Positions 44,768 through 56,480 are shown, counted from the first letter of the stretch. The stretch is DNA of 64,000 nucleotides from Megaustenia siamemsis (GCA_032433765.1 JAVIAB010000025.1:39677067-39741066); one strand, 5' to 3'. Numbers and translations: made by a program. Notes: generated by a model from the sequence alone, not told the origin.

Positions 44768-44936
44768 TGATGATAGGACATGCAGGGATGATGAGTTTGT
44801 CTCCAACTTTTTGAATTTTCGGTGTGTAGAATGACCCCTCTATCTCATCGCCCTTATCGTCTTTCAACACATATGTAACGGGGTTTGTTTCATTTACTCG
44901 ACTGATGGAAAACAGTTCCTCCGTCCAAGCCGGAAG
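44768..44936 (-). pseudogene. Polinton retrovirus-like integrase C-terminal fragment, right copy
   Basis: Inverted copy of 38692-38862, within a 145-codon minus frame at 44637-45074. The two differ in the length of the CT microsatellite downstream, which changes the C-terminal tail of the frame. Confidence 0.55.
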
Positions 44937-45017
44937 GTTTGATGTTGAGGGTGGCACATGATGATGATAGGACATGAAGGCAGAGGGGGTAGTTCCATTG
45001 TCTATAGATGGCGTTAA

Positions 45018-45323
45018 GGCAGTCTCGAAAACGCTTATGCTAACATCAACTACACGCCCTTTTTTGTTAACCAAGGGGACCTCACTCTTGTTAATCAGAC
45101 GACAGCTCCGGCAGCCAGTATGGATGCCCAGGATGTTTCAGCAAAGTCACCGATTACCTATTCCAGCTTTGATCAAGGTTTTGTCAAAATGGAGGGCGGT
45201 TGTGTTTTGAAGGCTAATGAAACTTCCTATGCACCCGTGTTTGATAGACATTTAACAAACAGTACCACCAAAACAGGAGGGAGGAAACCCAGACGCTTAA
45301 AATTATCAACGACCGGACAGTAA
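45018..45323 (+). pseudogene. Unidentified Polinton-arm open frame, right copy
   Basis: About 101 codons between a TAA and a TAA, with an internal ATG at 45120. It contains FFVNQGDLTLVNQTTAPAAS, ANETSYAPVFDRHL and GGRKPRRLKLSTTGQ. It is followed by an ATATATATATGATG stretch and AATAAAG at about 45342, which could act as a polyadenylation signal. Function unknown. Confidence 0.4.
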
Positions 45324-46377
45324 TATATATATGATGTATTAATAAAGTTGTGAAATATAGAATTTTGTTTTGCTTTTCATTGAATGAGAAAGAGCGAGCG
45401 TCACTATTTAATATTAGCACACCTTACTACACGACACATGATGATGTTGGTAGCGATAACACACACGACCACTTATATTTTACTATTTTTAACATAAGTC
45501 CGTTTTCTTTTCAATCGGGGTTCTACCTGAGTTGGCTAACGGAATTTAAAATACTCTTTCACAAATTTCTAACACACAGCGAGCGACGATCACCGGACAA
45601 TAAGCCGCTTAGCACCGAGTCTCTATTGAATTTACCTGCGGTTAAGCTCTCAGAAACACAGGAGACCGTTCGACAAAACTAACCTTTCAATGTTATTGCT
45701 TGTCAGCATTTTTTTTACATGTTGCCTGGCCTGTCACGTAGTAGACCCGTGTTCGAATCCTGAAGGGAGACTGTTTTTTTTATTTTTTTATTTTTAATAA
45801 TTCTGAGTTTACTTTCACAAATACATATTTTTTAAATAATTCTGAATTTTTACTTTCACAAATACATATTTTTTTAAATAATTCTGAATTTTTACTTTCA
45901 CATACTCTTTTAAAATACTCTTTCACAAATTTCACACAGCGAGCGACGATCACCGGACACGGATTAGCACCGAGTCTTTTGAATTTACCTGAGTTAAGCT
46001 CTCAGTGAACCATTTCGACAAACTGACGAACACAAAAAAAAAAATTTTTCCCCCCCCAAAAAAATAATGAAGTTCGAAAAAATCGCGAATTCGAAAAAAA
46101 AAATTTTTTTTTTTTGGCACCGTTTTGGTGCAAAGTCGGTGCAAAGTCGGTGCCAAATCTATTGTATTTCGGTGCATGTTATTCCACTTTTCTGTTGAGT
46201 TCACAGCCACCGCTACTACTAGCATTTTCATAAATTCCAACCAAAAGAGATGGGATCTTCTTACATGACACTGTTGGAGAATTCACAAAAATTGATTTGT
46301 TTAGCCGGCCGTCTCTAGGGGTGGCTTTATTCTGGGGCGACCACTTCTCTTTATGTCAGAACCGTCCAACTAGTACC

Positions 46378-47576
46378 TGGTGACCGTCCAACTGGTACCT
46401 GGTGATCTAATGACCGCCCAAATGGTACCTGCTGACCTAATGACCGTCCAACTGGTACCTGGTGATCTAATGACCGTCCAACTGGTACCTGGTGATCTAA
46501 TGACCGTCCAACTGGTACCTGCTGATCTAATGACCGTCCAACTGGTACCTGGTGATCTAATGACCGTCCAACTGGTACCTGCTGATCTAATGACCGTCCA
46601 ACTGGTACCTGTTGACCTAATGACCGTCCAACTGGTACCTGTTGACCTAATGACCGTCCAACTGGTACCTGTTGACCTAATGACCGTCCAACTGGTACCT
46701 GCTGATCTAATGACCGTCCAACTGGTACCTGGTGATCTAATGACCGTCCAACTGGTACCTGCTGATCTGGTGACCGTCCAACTGGTACCTGTTGATCTAA
46801 TGACCGTCCAACTGGTACCTGATGATCTAATGACCGTCCAACTGGTACCAGGTGATCTAATGACCGTCCAACTGGTACCAGGTGATCTAATGACCGTCCA
46901 ACTGGTACCAGGTGATCTAATGACCGTCCAACTGGTACCTGCTGACCTAATGACCGTCCAACTGGTACCTGGTGATCTAATGACCGTCCAACTGGTACCA
47001 GGTGATCTAATGACCGTCCAGCCGGTACCCGGTGATCTAATGACCGTCCAACTGGCACCTGGTGATCTAATGACCGTCCAGCCGGTACCAGGTGATCTAA
47101 TGACCGTCCAACTGGTACCTGGTGATCTAATGACCGTCCAACTGGTACCAGGTGATCTAATGACCGTCCAGCCGGTACCTGGTGATCTAATGACCGTCCA
47201 ACTGGCACCTGGTGATCTAATGACCGTCCAGCCGGTACCAGGTGATCTAATGACCGTCCAACTGGTACCTGGTGATCTAATGACCGTCCAACTGGTACCT
47301 GGTGATCTAATGACCGTCCAACTGGTACCTGGTGATCTAATGACCGTCCAACTGGTACCTGCTGATCTAATGACCGTCCAGCCGGTACCAGGTGATCTAA
47401 TGACCGTCCAACTGGCACCTGGTGATCTAATGACCGTCCAGCCGGCACCTGCTGATCTAATGACCGTCCAGCCGGTACCAGGTGATCTAATGACCGTCCA
47501 GCCGGTACCTGGTGATCTAATGACCGTCCAGCCGGTACCAGGTGATCTAATGACCGTCCAGCCGGTACCTGCTGAT
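46378..47576. repeat. 30-bp minisatellite, 40 copies in strict register
   Basis: Unit TGACCGTCCAACTGGTACCT followed by GGTGATCTAA, exactly 30 bp with no indel over 1.2 kb. Variation is limited to AACTGGTACC/GCCGGTACC/AACTGGCACC and GGTGAT/GCTGAT/GTTGAC. Both strands have 400-codon open frames, because 30 is a multiple of three and the unit lacks stops. Confidence 0.98.
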
Positions 47577-47689
47577 CACACTGTGAACCGCTACTAGCTA
47601 CAGCCAATTTGAACACTAGCATCCCTGTTCCGTGTACCCTTTCTCCACGTCATCTTATTACGTCAGCTCTGTAAATAGCTTTATGTCTA

Positions 47690-47985
47690 GATATTTTTCT
47701 TCTATTTATTTTTGCCCTGGCAGCGGCTTGTTGTGGCCTACTCTTTTCGATTTCCATCTGCCAAAGATTACTTAACGTGCGCAGAATGCACACGGGAGTG
47801 TACTGTTTTTAGCTGTTTTCCGAGACGACTTGACATCGGACCTACTACACAAGAGATAAGGGGAGGGTAAAGCCGCGGATTTTATTTTTAATAAATTTTC
47901 AACCACCTATGGTGGGAATCGAACCAGAGATCTTCTTGATCAGGGCCGATGTCTTACCTGTAGACCACAGAGCCGGGCTCCCGTT
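47690..47985 (-). mobile_element. tRNA-headed SINE (SINE-2), copy 1
   Basis: The minus strand starts GGGAGCCCGGCTCTGTGGTC, with an A-box-like GGCTCTGTGGTCTACAGG and a perfect B box GGTTCGATTCC. The body includes AACGTGCGC and CACACGGGAG blocks (plus-strand order) and GAGACGACTTGACATCGG, which are shared with 48370-48560. Confidence 0.75.
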
Positions 47986-48021
47986 CCCTCTCTTTCACCC
48001 TTTGGAATCGAATATGAATCC

Positions 48022-48250
48022 AGAGTTCGTTTATTTCTTGTCATCATCTCTCCACACCTGACGAAGTATATTTCTTGTCATCATCTCTCCACACCTGACG
48101 AAGTATATTTCTTGTCATCATCTCTCCACACCTGACGAAGTATATTTCTTGTCATCATCTCTCCACACCTGACGAAGTATATTTCTTGTCATCATCTCTC
48201 CACACCTGACGAAATTTATTTCTTGTCATCATCTCTCCACACCTGACGAA
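48022..48250. repeat. 37-bp minisatellite, 6 copies
   Basis: Unit TTTCTTGTCATCATCTCTCC followed by ACACCTGACGAAGTATA. The last copies have AAATTTA in place of AAGTATA. Confidence 0.95.
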
Positions 48251-48369
48251 CCCAAAGGTGCTCCGATACACCCCCCCCCCCCACCAACCACTCCTTTCGA
48301 GAAAATCCGAGGACAATCCTAGTCCACATGAACGAACTCCGTAGAACGCCATGGATCTTCCGTGTGGGT

Positions 48370-48702
48370 GGGCATCTGCCTAATAATTTTCCCCGGACAG
48401 CGACCATATTTTTGGCTAACTTTTCTCGATTTTAAGTGCCAAGGGTTCATTTAACGTGCGCGAGTACACACGGGACCTCCTATTTATTGTCGGTATTCGA
48501 GAAGACTAGACATCGGATCTCATTACCCAAGACATCAGGGGATGGTATCGTCATAAAAAAAAACCCCCACAGTTTATAGAGATCATCTCGTTGACATCAG
48601 TAACAGTCCGTGTTTTCACAGTTTGCAATGTCAGGATAGCGCAATAGACTGGCAATGAGGGGCTCGTTGACCTCGAGGCAAGACACCGGCCTCGAGACCA
48701 AC
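48370..48702 (-). mobile_element. SINE-like element related to SINE-2, with a different head
   Basis: The body shares TTTAACGTGCGCGAGTACAC, ACACGGGACC and AGACTAGACATCGG with SINE-2. Its right end (minus-strand start) reads GGTTGGTCTCGAGGCCGG, like the head of the SINE at 50390-50645. This suggests SINE modules reassorted. Confidence 0.55.
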
Positions 48703-49120
48703 CAGTAGTAGTAGTAGTAGTTGCAGTAGCAGTAGCAGCAGCAATTGTGGTTGTAGCAGTAGTAGTAGTAGCAACAATAGTAGCAGTAACATCATGCTAC
48801 TACTACTGCTGCTGATGTTACTGCTACTATTGTTGTTGCTACTACTACTGCTACTGCCACTGATACAACCACTATTGTTGCTGCTGCTGCTACTACTATC
48901 CATTACTTTTCATTACTACTACTACTAATAATAATAATCCTAGAACTTCTACTCTACAACTAATTATTTTAGTAGTAGTAAATTTTAGTAGTAGTAACAT
49001 CAGCAGTGTAGTAGTAGTAGTAGTAGTAGCAGCAGTAGCAGTAGCAGCAGCAGCAGCAGCAGCAGCAACATCAGCAGTGGTGATAGCAGCGGTAGGAAAA
49101 GCAGTAGTAGTAGCATTGGC
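48690..49120. repeat. TAG/CAG trinucleotide microsatellite
   Basis: Imperfect AGTAGTAGT and AGCAGCAGC runs on plus, switching to TACTACTGC-type at about 48795-48900 and back again, so a hairpin is possible between the two orientations. Confidence 0.9.
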
Positions 49121-49139
49121 ATATAAAGAACGGGGGGGG

Positions 49140-49440
49140 GGACAAAAGGAGAGATTAACGAAAGAAGAAGCAACGAGAAAGTAATAAGGCGGAAGAATAT
49201 TCAGCAGTAAGAAGAGGTAAAAGAAGAAGAGAGGTGTAAGTAAGAAGAATAATGAATAAGAAGATAGAACAAGAGACTGTAGTAAAAAGGAGGAAAGAGA
49301 TGAGAAAGGTAGATGAAGAATATGCAGAAGAAAAATAAATTAAACCCCAGAAAAAGCAGATGGAAGAAGAAGACGACGAGGAAAATGAACAATAGTGTAT
49401 TAAAAATAAGGGAGGAAAGAGAAGAAAAGAATCAACGGTA
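49140..49440. repeat. AGAAG-rich polypurine tract
   Basis: Purine-biased sequence with many GAAGAAGA stretches. No gene seen. Confidence 0.7.
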
Positions 49441-49828
49441 ATTGAATTGTTGTTGACATTTCTTCTGTCCAATCGTTCTAACGCAGTGGTTATCAAAATG
49501 TGAGTCATAGGGGCGTCAAGGATGTTGTCATGTACCCAGTGGTTAGAAATCATAAAATTACAATATCCATATATAATGAGAGTTAATATGTTAGTACATA
49601 AACGAGTTCCTACAGGATAGTGTTGAGACAGTCCTCATTTCATCATTATCATGTGCCATGCTGGTGGTCGTAGGCGACATTTCTTTACGACACACAGTAC
49701 CATTGCTGCTGTTTGTCTGGGGCAAACGATAAAACTAGAGGGATAAAGGCCGCTTGGTCAAGCAGTCGCCACAACATGTGAGACTCAGGATTTTTATTTC
49801 ACCCTCGATAGAAAAAATCCTTTATGTC
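49441..49828. other. Unique sequence, nothing recognised
   Basis: No element, splice pair or motif that I can support. Confidence 0.4.
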
Positions 49829-50240
49829 TACCGCGGGTTTTCATCATCATCATACATGTCATCATACATGTCATCATTTCAGTCGGTGATCCTTTGTTAC
49901 GTCATTTGGTTGAATATTTTTTTCTTGGTTTTCCTCTTCTCTTCTTTCCATTCATTCTGCCTGTTGTTATAATATTCTCCATGTCTTCTTTTCGCATGAC
50001 TTGTCCAATAAATGTAGATTGTCTCTACCTTGTGATTTTGATGACATTTCTGGTTTCTCCATCTCGTTTTAAACATTGATCATTTGCAGTTTTTTTGCTA
50101 TCCATGGAATTGGAAGCATTCTTCTGATAAACCACACCACAGCTGCCTCTTATGTTCGTTGTGTTGTCATGCTTATCGTCCATGACTCACTTCCATATAG
50201 TAGAACAGCTTCGATGTAATACTTTCGGACATGTTTTCTA
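49829..50240 (-). mobile_element. RTE-like LINE C-terminal fragment
   Basis: The minus strand codes for VLLYGSESWTI-like and FIRRMLPIPWIA sequence and ends in a CATCATCATCATACATG tail. Frames are broken. Confidence 0.7.
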
Positions 50241-50389
50241 ACATAAATTGACAATTGCTGCCGGATCTACTGAGTTTAGTGTTCTGTGCACACCGAGATC
50301 TGTGTTTTTCATCCGGATCTTGTTTTTATATTCCGATTGCTTCGGTGATTTTTTTTAAGCGTTCGCCAGTTGAACTTAATTTTACGTGT

Positions 50390-50645
50390 TAATCCATTTT
50401 TCCATGGCAGCCGTGTGCACAGGGGTCCCTCGCCGCACAGACAGATAACTCCGTCTTCGGAGGTACTCATACTTTTACCGTCGATGAGTAATTGACGTTT
50501 AAAGCCGGGCCTCGCTATTGAGACCAGGGGTGGTTGCCGCAGAGAGAAATCATAAATAAAAATCCCAACTGGCGCAGCCAGGATTTGAACCCACAACCTC
50601 TCTGTCTCGAGGCCGGCGTCTCGCCTCGAGACCAACCTGTTCCCC
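50390..50645 (-). mobile_element. tRNA-headed SINE (SINE-3)
   Basis: The minus strand starts GGGGAACAGGTTGGTCTCGA, with a B box GGTTCAAATCC about 55 bases further on. The body extends to about 50390. Confidence 0.65.
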
Positions 50646-50659
50646 GCTTACGTTGAATG

Positions 50660-51037
50660 ATGATATCTTATGACGAAGGACAGTTCAGCTGCCTTCACTT
50701 TCGGTGCCCGTTTTGCCTTATGTCTTTTGGCATGTGCTGTAGCTGCTATAATGGGGACTGCAGCTGCCTTTCTTTGTGTAGATCCTTCAATGATATGAGT
50801 TTTAATTTGGATGATTCCACTGGCACGGGCGCTTGAGCAATTACGGATTTTAATTCGTTTGCAATTGCAGAAAGCAAGAGACAGAACGGGATGGCGCTCA
50901 ATGGTAGCCAACCTTCGATGCGGAGACGGCACTCGGTAATGATGATGAATTCGTTTGCAGTGATACCGGGACCTTCGACTAGCCAGAAGTAGGAAACTCT
51001 TTGTGCAGAGCTTTGCAGCAGCAGGCAATCTGATCAT
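50660..51037 (-). repeat. Dispersed unknown repeat, copy 2, with a short LINE C tail inserted
   Basis: The minus strand repeats the blocks of 32545-32720 and continues with basic coding such as AATAHAKRHKAKRAPKVKAA in an open frame. An insertion at about 50864-50946 has the LINE C 3' signature (GGTAGCCAACCTTCGATGCG, ATGATGATG) flanked by AATTCGTTTGCA (50852-50863 and 50947-50958), a 12-bp target duplication. Whether the host sequence was a gene or a mobile element is not clear. Confidence 0.6.
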
Positions 51038-51039
51038 CA

Positions 51040-51660
51040 GAAGAGACCCCTGTCGAGCAAGTGTTTCGGCCCTTTAGCTTCTTGACAACTCTAGGGGAGG
51101 TGGGCTCACCTGGGTCATGACTCCCAGGCGTCGACCTCCTGCTGCATTGCCTCTAAGGCTTACACAGTATTTTCGGCACAAAATAACTACACTTACTACG
51201 TAGAAGACTCTAAAATAGTTTAACTTGCCTGGTTGGCTTAATCATAACCATAAGTGACATTGATTTGTTACATAGAATGTTTTTCATTCGATGGAATTCT
51301 GTCTTTGCTTGTTCTTTTCTGCAAAGCCGTCATTTATCAACGTATATATCCTACTAGGGAATAATAATTTACCCCCAGACTTATAGAATCGTAACTAGCA
51401 CGAGGCGATTGCCGATATACGACCATCAGGAAAAGGGAGCCGCGTGTTTCAACAATTTGGGAACTGCTGGTCTAACGTCACCAAAGTCATATCTCTTCAA
51501 GTCTTCACTTCTGTGACCATGACAATTCCATTATTTCCATTCACTTATCACTATGGTCTGCTACAGAATTTCTGGCCTCTTTTTCTCCAAATCATTTTTC
51601 TGTCTTTCTTTCTCGTTAGTCCTCTTTCTTTATATCCATTTTCTCTCAGTCTCGCTCTAT
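51040..51660. other. Unique sequence, nothing recognised
   Basis: No gene or repeat found before the CT run. Confidence 0.4.
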
Positions 51661-51720
<60 letters not shown>

Positions 51721-51843
51721 CGTTTTCAGCTTCTCTACCTCTTCAACACCCCCTCCTCCCGCCTCTCCTCCCCCCCCGCATTTCATTTCTCTGTTTCAAA
51801 CTTTCGGTTTCACATTATCTGTCTTTTCATCTACATTCATTTG

Positions 51844-51880
<37 letters not shown>
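51661..51880. repeat. CT microsatellites
   Basis: A pure CT run of about 55 bp starts at 51664, and another of about 30 bp at 51849. Confidence 0.95.
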
Positions 51881-51882
<2 letters not shown>

Positions 51883-51934
51883 GACCACCTTACCATTTGT
51901 CTGTCTCGCTGTTTGACCGCCTTCTGGTTTGCCT

Positions 51935-52085
51935 ACCTTCTTCTCTCCCTGTCTGAACTGTCTGTTCACCTGTCTGTCTGTGTGCCTGCTTGTCTACCTC
52001 CCTTTTTGCTTCTCTTCCTGTCTGAACTGTCTGTTCACCTGTCTGTCTGTGTGCCTGCTTGTCTACCTCCCTTTTTGCTTCTCTC
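51935..52085. repeat. Tandem duplication of about 71 bp
   Basis: CTGTCTGAACTGTCTGTTCA and CCTCCCTTTTTGCTTCTC each occur twice in the same order. Confidence 0.9.
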
Positions 52086-52094
52086 CCAACCACA

Positions 52095-53735
52095 TCGTGT
52101 ATACTAACTACATTCTGTATACTACATCCTGTATATTAACGACATCCTGTATACTACTTCCTGTACACTAACTACATCCTGTACACTAACTACATCCTGT
52201 ATACTAACTATATCATGTACACTATACTTTATCCTATAATTAGAATCAGAATAGCTAAAGCAGCAATGTCTTTCAGAAGCCTTGAAAAGTTGTGGAAATC
52301 AAAACACATCAGCACAAACACAAAACTTAGGCTATTCAAATCAAATGTACTATAACCCTTACGTATGCGTGTGAAAGCTGGAAAACAACAAGAGATATAG
52401 AAACAAAGTTGAACGCATTCGAAAATAAATGTATAAGGAAAATACTTGGTATAGAATGGAACGAATTCAAAACAAATGAGGAAATTAGAGAAATCGCCAA
52501 TCAACCACTAATATCTTCAGTAATAAAGAAAAGACGATGGTCATATGTTGGACATGTGATGAGAAGAGATAATAACCGAATAGCAAAGCAAGCCCTCATG
52601 TGGGAAACAACAGGTAAGAGAAAAAGAGGAAGACCCAGGGAGACACTGAGAAGAACATTGATGAGAGAGGCAAGAGCAGCAGGATTCGGCTCCCTCAATG
52701 AGATAGATCAGCTTGCACAGAACAGAGACAAATGGCGAGATTTGATAAATATATTTAAAAGAAAACTGCTAGAACAAAAAATTCAGATAGGAGAAGGTGT
52801 ATCTTGGTCTACGCCCTATGGGCCGGCTACGGCTCGAAAGGTCAATAGATAAATAGCTACTTTATCCTGCTCACTACATCCTGTACACTAACTATATCAT
52901 GTACACCATACTTTATCCTGCTCACTACATCCTGTACACTAACTATATCATGTACACTATACTTTATCCTGCTCACTACATCCTGTACACTAACTATATC
53001 ATGTACACTATACTTTATCCTGCTCACTACATCCTTTACACTAACTATATCATGTACACTATACGTTATCCTGCTCACTACATCTTGTACACTACATCCT
53101 GTACACTAACTATATCATGTACACTATACTTTATCCTGCTCACTACGTCTTGTACACTACATCCTGTACACTAACTATATCATGTACACTATACTTTATC
53201 CTGCTCACTACATCTTGTACACTACATCCTGTACACTATACTTTATCCTGCTCACTACATCTTGTACACTACATCCTGTACACTAACTATATCATGTACA
53301 CTATACTTTATCCTGCTCACTACATCTTGTACACTACATCTTGTACACTAACTATATCATGTACACTATACTTTATCCTGCTCACTACATCTTGTACACT
53401 AACTATATCATGTACACTATACTTTATCCTGCTCACTACATCTTGTACACTAACTATATCATGTACACTATACTTTATCCTGCTCACTACATCTTGTACA
53501 CTAACTATATCATGTACACTATACTTTATCCTGCTCACTACATCTTGTACACTACATCTTGTACACTACATCTTGTACACTAACTATATCATGTACACTC
53601 TACTTTATCCTGCTCACTACATCTTGTACACTACATCCTGTACACTAACTATATCATGTACACTATACTTTATCCTGCTCACTACATCTTGTACACTACA
53701 TCTTGTACACTACATCCTGTATCTTAAATCCAATG
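52095..53735. repeat. Minisatellite of CTGTACACTA units, split by a LINE
   Basis: Composite units of about 50 bp joining ACTAACTATATCATGTACAC, TATACTTTATCCTGCTCACT and ACATCCTGTAC, with CTTGTAC variants to the right. The LINE at 52236-52857 interrupts it. Confidence 0.93.
52236..52857 (+). mobile_element. RTE-like LINE family A, 5'-truncated, in a minisatellite
   Basis: The plus strand carries the C-terminal coding (YVGHVMRRDNNRIAKQALMW, GKRKRGRPRETLRRTLMREA) in a 147-codon frame at 52409-52852. The 3' end is GGTCAATAGATAAATAG. TACTTTATCCT flanks it on both sides (52225-52235 and 52858-52868). Confidence 0.93.
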
Positions 53736-53744
53736 TCCTACAAT

Positions 53745-53835
53745 TTATCATCATCATGTGCCATACCGGTTGGCGTAGGCGATCATGTCCTTCCACAACC
53801 TTCTATCTACAGTGCATCGAATTTTCTATACCTCC
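53745..53835 (-). mobile_element. LINE 3' tail scrap
   Basis: ATCATCATCATGTGCCATAC and GGCGATCATGTCCTTCCACA match the 3' tail at 16545-16610. Confidence 0.6.
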
Positions 53836-53884
53836 ATAAAGCTGCTTACATTGGTTTGGATGTAATTTTCGACATTATGATATT

Positions 53885-54690
53885 ACATTTTGATACTACT
53901 TCCTACATTTTGAAACTGCTTCCTACATTTTTATACTGCTTCCTACATTTGGATACTGCTTCCTACATTTTGAAACTACTTCCTACATTTGGATACTGCT
54001 TCCTATATTTTGAAACTACTTCCTACATTTGGATACTGCTTCCTACATTTTGAAACTACTTCCTACATTTTGATACTACTTCCTACATTTTGAAACTGCT
54101 TCCTACATTTGGATACTACTTCCTACATTTTGAAACTGCTTCCTACATTTTGAAACTACTTCCTACATTTGGATACTGCTTCCTACATTTTGAAACTACT
54201 TCCTACATTTTAAACTACTTCCTACATTTTGAAACTGCTTCCTACATTTTGATACTGCTTCCTACATTTTGATACTACTTCCTACATTTTGAAACTGCTT
54301 TCTACATTTTGATACTGCTTCCTACATTTGGATACTGCTTCCTACATTTGGATACTGCTTCCTACATTTTGAAACTACTTCCTACATTTTGAAACTACTT
54401 CCTACATTTTGAAACTGCTTCCTACATTTTGATACTGCTTCCTACATTTTGATACTGCTTCCTACATTTTGAAACTGCTTCCTACATTTTGATACTACTT
54501 CCTACATTTTGAAACTGCTTTCTACATTTTGATACTGCTTCCTACATTTGGATACTGCTTCCTACATTTGGATACTGCTTCCTACATTTTGATACTGCTT
54601 CCTACATTTTGATACTGCTTCCTACATTTTGATACTACTTCCTATATTTGGATACTACTTCCTACATTTGGATACTGCTTCCTACATTTG
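53885..54690. repeat. 20-bp minisatellite, about 40 copies
   Basis: Unit TTCCTACATTTTGAAACTGC, with GATACT/AAACT and TTTTGA/TTTGGA variants shuffled among copies. Confidence 0.96.
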
Positions 54691-54746
54691 TATACTAATG
54701 TATATTTAGCTAACATTTGTTTATATCTAATGGTATGTTTATCTTA

Positions 54747-55376
54747 ATTTAGAATCAGAATAGCTAAAGCAGCAATGTATTTCAGAAGCCTTTAAAAGTT
54801 GTGGAAATCAAAACTCATCAGCACAAACACAAAACTTAGACTATTTAAATCAAATGTACTATCAACCCTTACGTATGCGTGTTAAAGCTGGAAAACAACA
54901 AGAGACATAGAAACAAAGTTGAACACATTTGAAAATAAATGTCTAAGGAAAATACTTGGTATAGCGTGGAATGAATTCAAAACAAACGAGGAAATTAGAG
55001 AAATCGCCAATCAACCACTAATATCTTCAATAATAAAGAAAAGACGATGGTCATATGTTGGACATGTGATGAGAAGAGATAATAACCGAATAGCAAAGCA
55101 AGCCCTCATGTTGGTAACAACAGGTAAGAGGAAAAGAGGCCGACCCAGAGAGACACTGAGAAGAATATTGATCAGAGAGGCAAGAGCAGCAGGAATCGGC
55201 TCCGTCAATGAGAGTTAGAGTTGCTTGCACAGAACAGAGACAAAAGGCGAGATTTGATAAAAGGTCTTTATAAAGATTGAAAACTTCTTAAAAAAAAGTT
55301 TAAATAAGAGAAAGAGTATCTGGGTCTATGTCCTATGGGCCAGCTACAGCTCGAAAGGTCAATAGATAGGTAGCTA
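54747..55376 (+). mobile_element. RTE-like LINE family A, older 5'-truncated copy
   Basis: C-terminal coding in a 99-codon frame at 54919-55218, then decay. TTTATCTTA flanks it (54738-54746 and 55377-55385). It is more diverged than the other family A copies. Confidence 0.88.
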
Positions 55377-55385
55377 TTTATCTTA

Positions 55386-55844
55386 TATTTATTCTATACA
55401 ATGTTAACTTTTCCCCACAACTCCTGACATTTTGCCTGACACCCAGCACTCGTCGTGTCTCGTCTTAGACTATCTACGAGACCAACACACAACATTTAAG
55501 AGAATTTCTTAGTAATTAAGTTTCAACCCTGCTTCCTTCTCGAACTAACTCTGTCTGTGATTGCCTGTTACCCAGCCTCTATGTTCGACCCGTCGTTAGT
55601 TCGCGGAAATCTAATTTCTTAAATAACCGCCTCCCGTGTTAAGACAAACTAGTAGTGACCAGCGCTTGCTTGTAGTGTCTCTAGTTTTTTTTTTTCTCTC
55701 TGCGACACCATCTATTCTAATTTTTCATTCCTCTTTTCTATTTATACTCCACGATAACTCTGATTTCTTCTTTACTTAAGAGGGTCACACATTTTTTCCC
55801 AAAGTTGTTCTATCAATGCTAGACTTGGAATCTAGACAAGAACA
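55386..55844. other. Unique sequence, nothing recognised
   Basis: Contains a T run and CTCTCT near 55690. No gene or element. Confidence 0.4.
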
Positions 55845-56165
55845 GTAAGAAAAATAAACACCACCGAGATGAAATTATTAAATAAACACTACCGAGATGA
55901 AATTATTAAATAAACACTACCGAGATGAAATTATTAAATAAACACTACCGACATGAAATAATTAAATAAACACTACCGAGATGAAATTATTAAATAAACA
56001 CTACCGAGATTACATTATTAAATAAACACTACCGAGATGAAATTATTAAATAAACACTACCGAGATGACATTATTAAATAAACACTACCGAGATTACATT
56101 ATTAAATAAACACTACCGAGATTACATTATTAAATAAACACTACCGAGATGACATTATTAGACGA
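55845..56165. repeat. 28-bp minisatellite, about 11 copies
   Basis: Unit AAATAAACACTACCGAGATG followed by AAATTATT. It ends inside a LINE D fragment, and a stray unit follows the first bases of that LINE at 56178. Confidence 0.93.
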
Positions 56166-56480
56166 ATGACAGGAAACAAAATAAACACTACCGAGATGAC
56201 ATTATTAGACGAATGACAGGAAACAATCCAGGAGATAAGATCAGAAATGAAGAACTGAGAAAAAAAAAAAGCTAGGAATAATTCCTGTTTTAGAATGCAT
56301 AAAATAACAACCAAAAAAATATGGGTATGGCCATGTGATAATGGTTAAAACACACCACAACGAGCCTTAAATAAACGGTATGAGAACACCACTCAAAGGT
56401 CGACCACCAAAGGTCGAAAAAGATGAATGGAAGGAATATTAGAAACACTAAGAAACATAACAGTAGAAGCCACCAGAAGA
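56155..56480 (+). mobile_element. LINE family D fragment
   Basis: Begins GACGAATGACAGGAAACAAT, duplicated at 56161 and 56208 around a 28-bp array unit. It continues through AGATCAGAAATGAAGAACTG and AAGGTCGACCACC. Frames are broken. Confidence 0.75.

Larger units (their letters stand above)
41869..46216. repeat. Right arm of the 12-kb palindrome
   Basis: Reverse complement of the left arm without the LINE. It keeps the pre-insertion sequence GTTAAGCTCTCAGAAACACA at 45641-45660. It also contains a roughly 110-bp direct duplication (45544-45653 and 45905-46008, sharing GCGAGCGACGATCACCGGAC and GAATTTACCTG). Homology stops near 46216, just after GCTACTACTAGCA. Confidence 0.95.

Noticed and set aside
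34222..46216. Palindrome as a pure assembly or library artefact
   Set aside because: Not excluded, but the arms differ at the LINE, at a microsatellite length and by a short duplication, which a copied read would not produce. It still needs read-level proof.
46351..47622. Overlapping 423- and 405-codon frames on opposite strands
   Set aside because: Both result from a 30-bp unit without stops. Opposite-strand openness over the same array argues for no coding selection.
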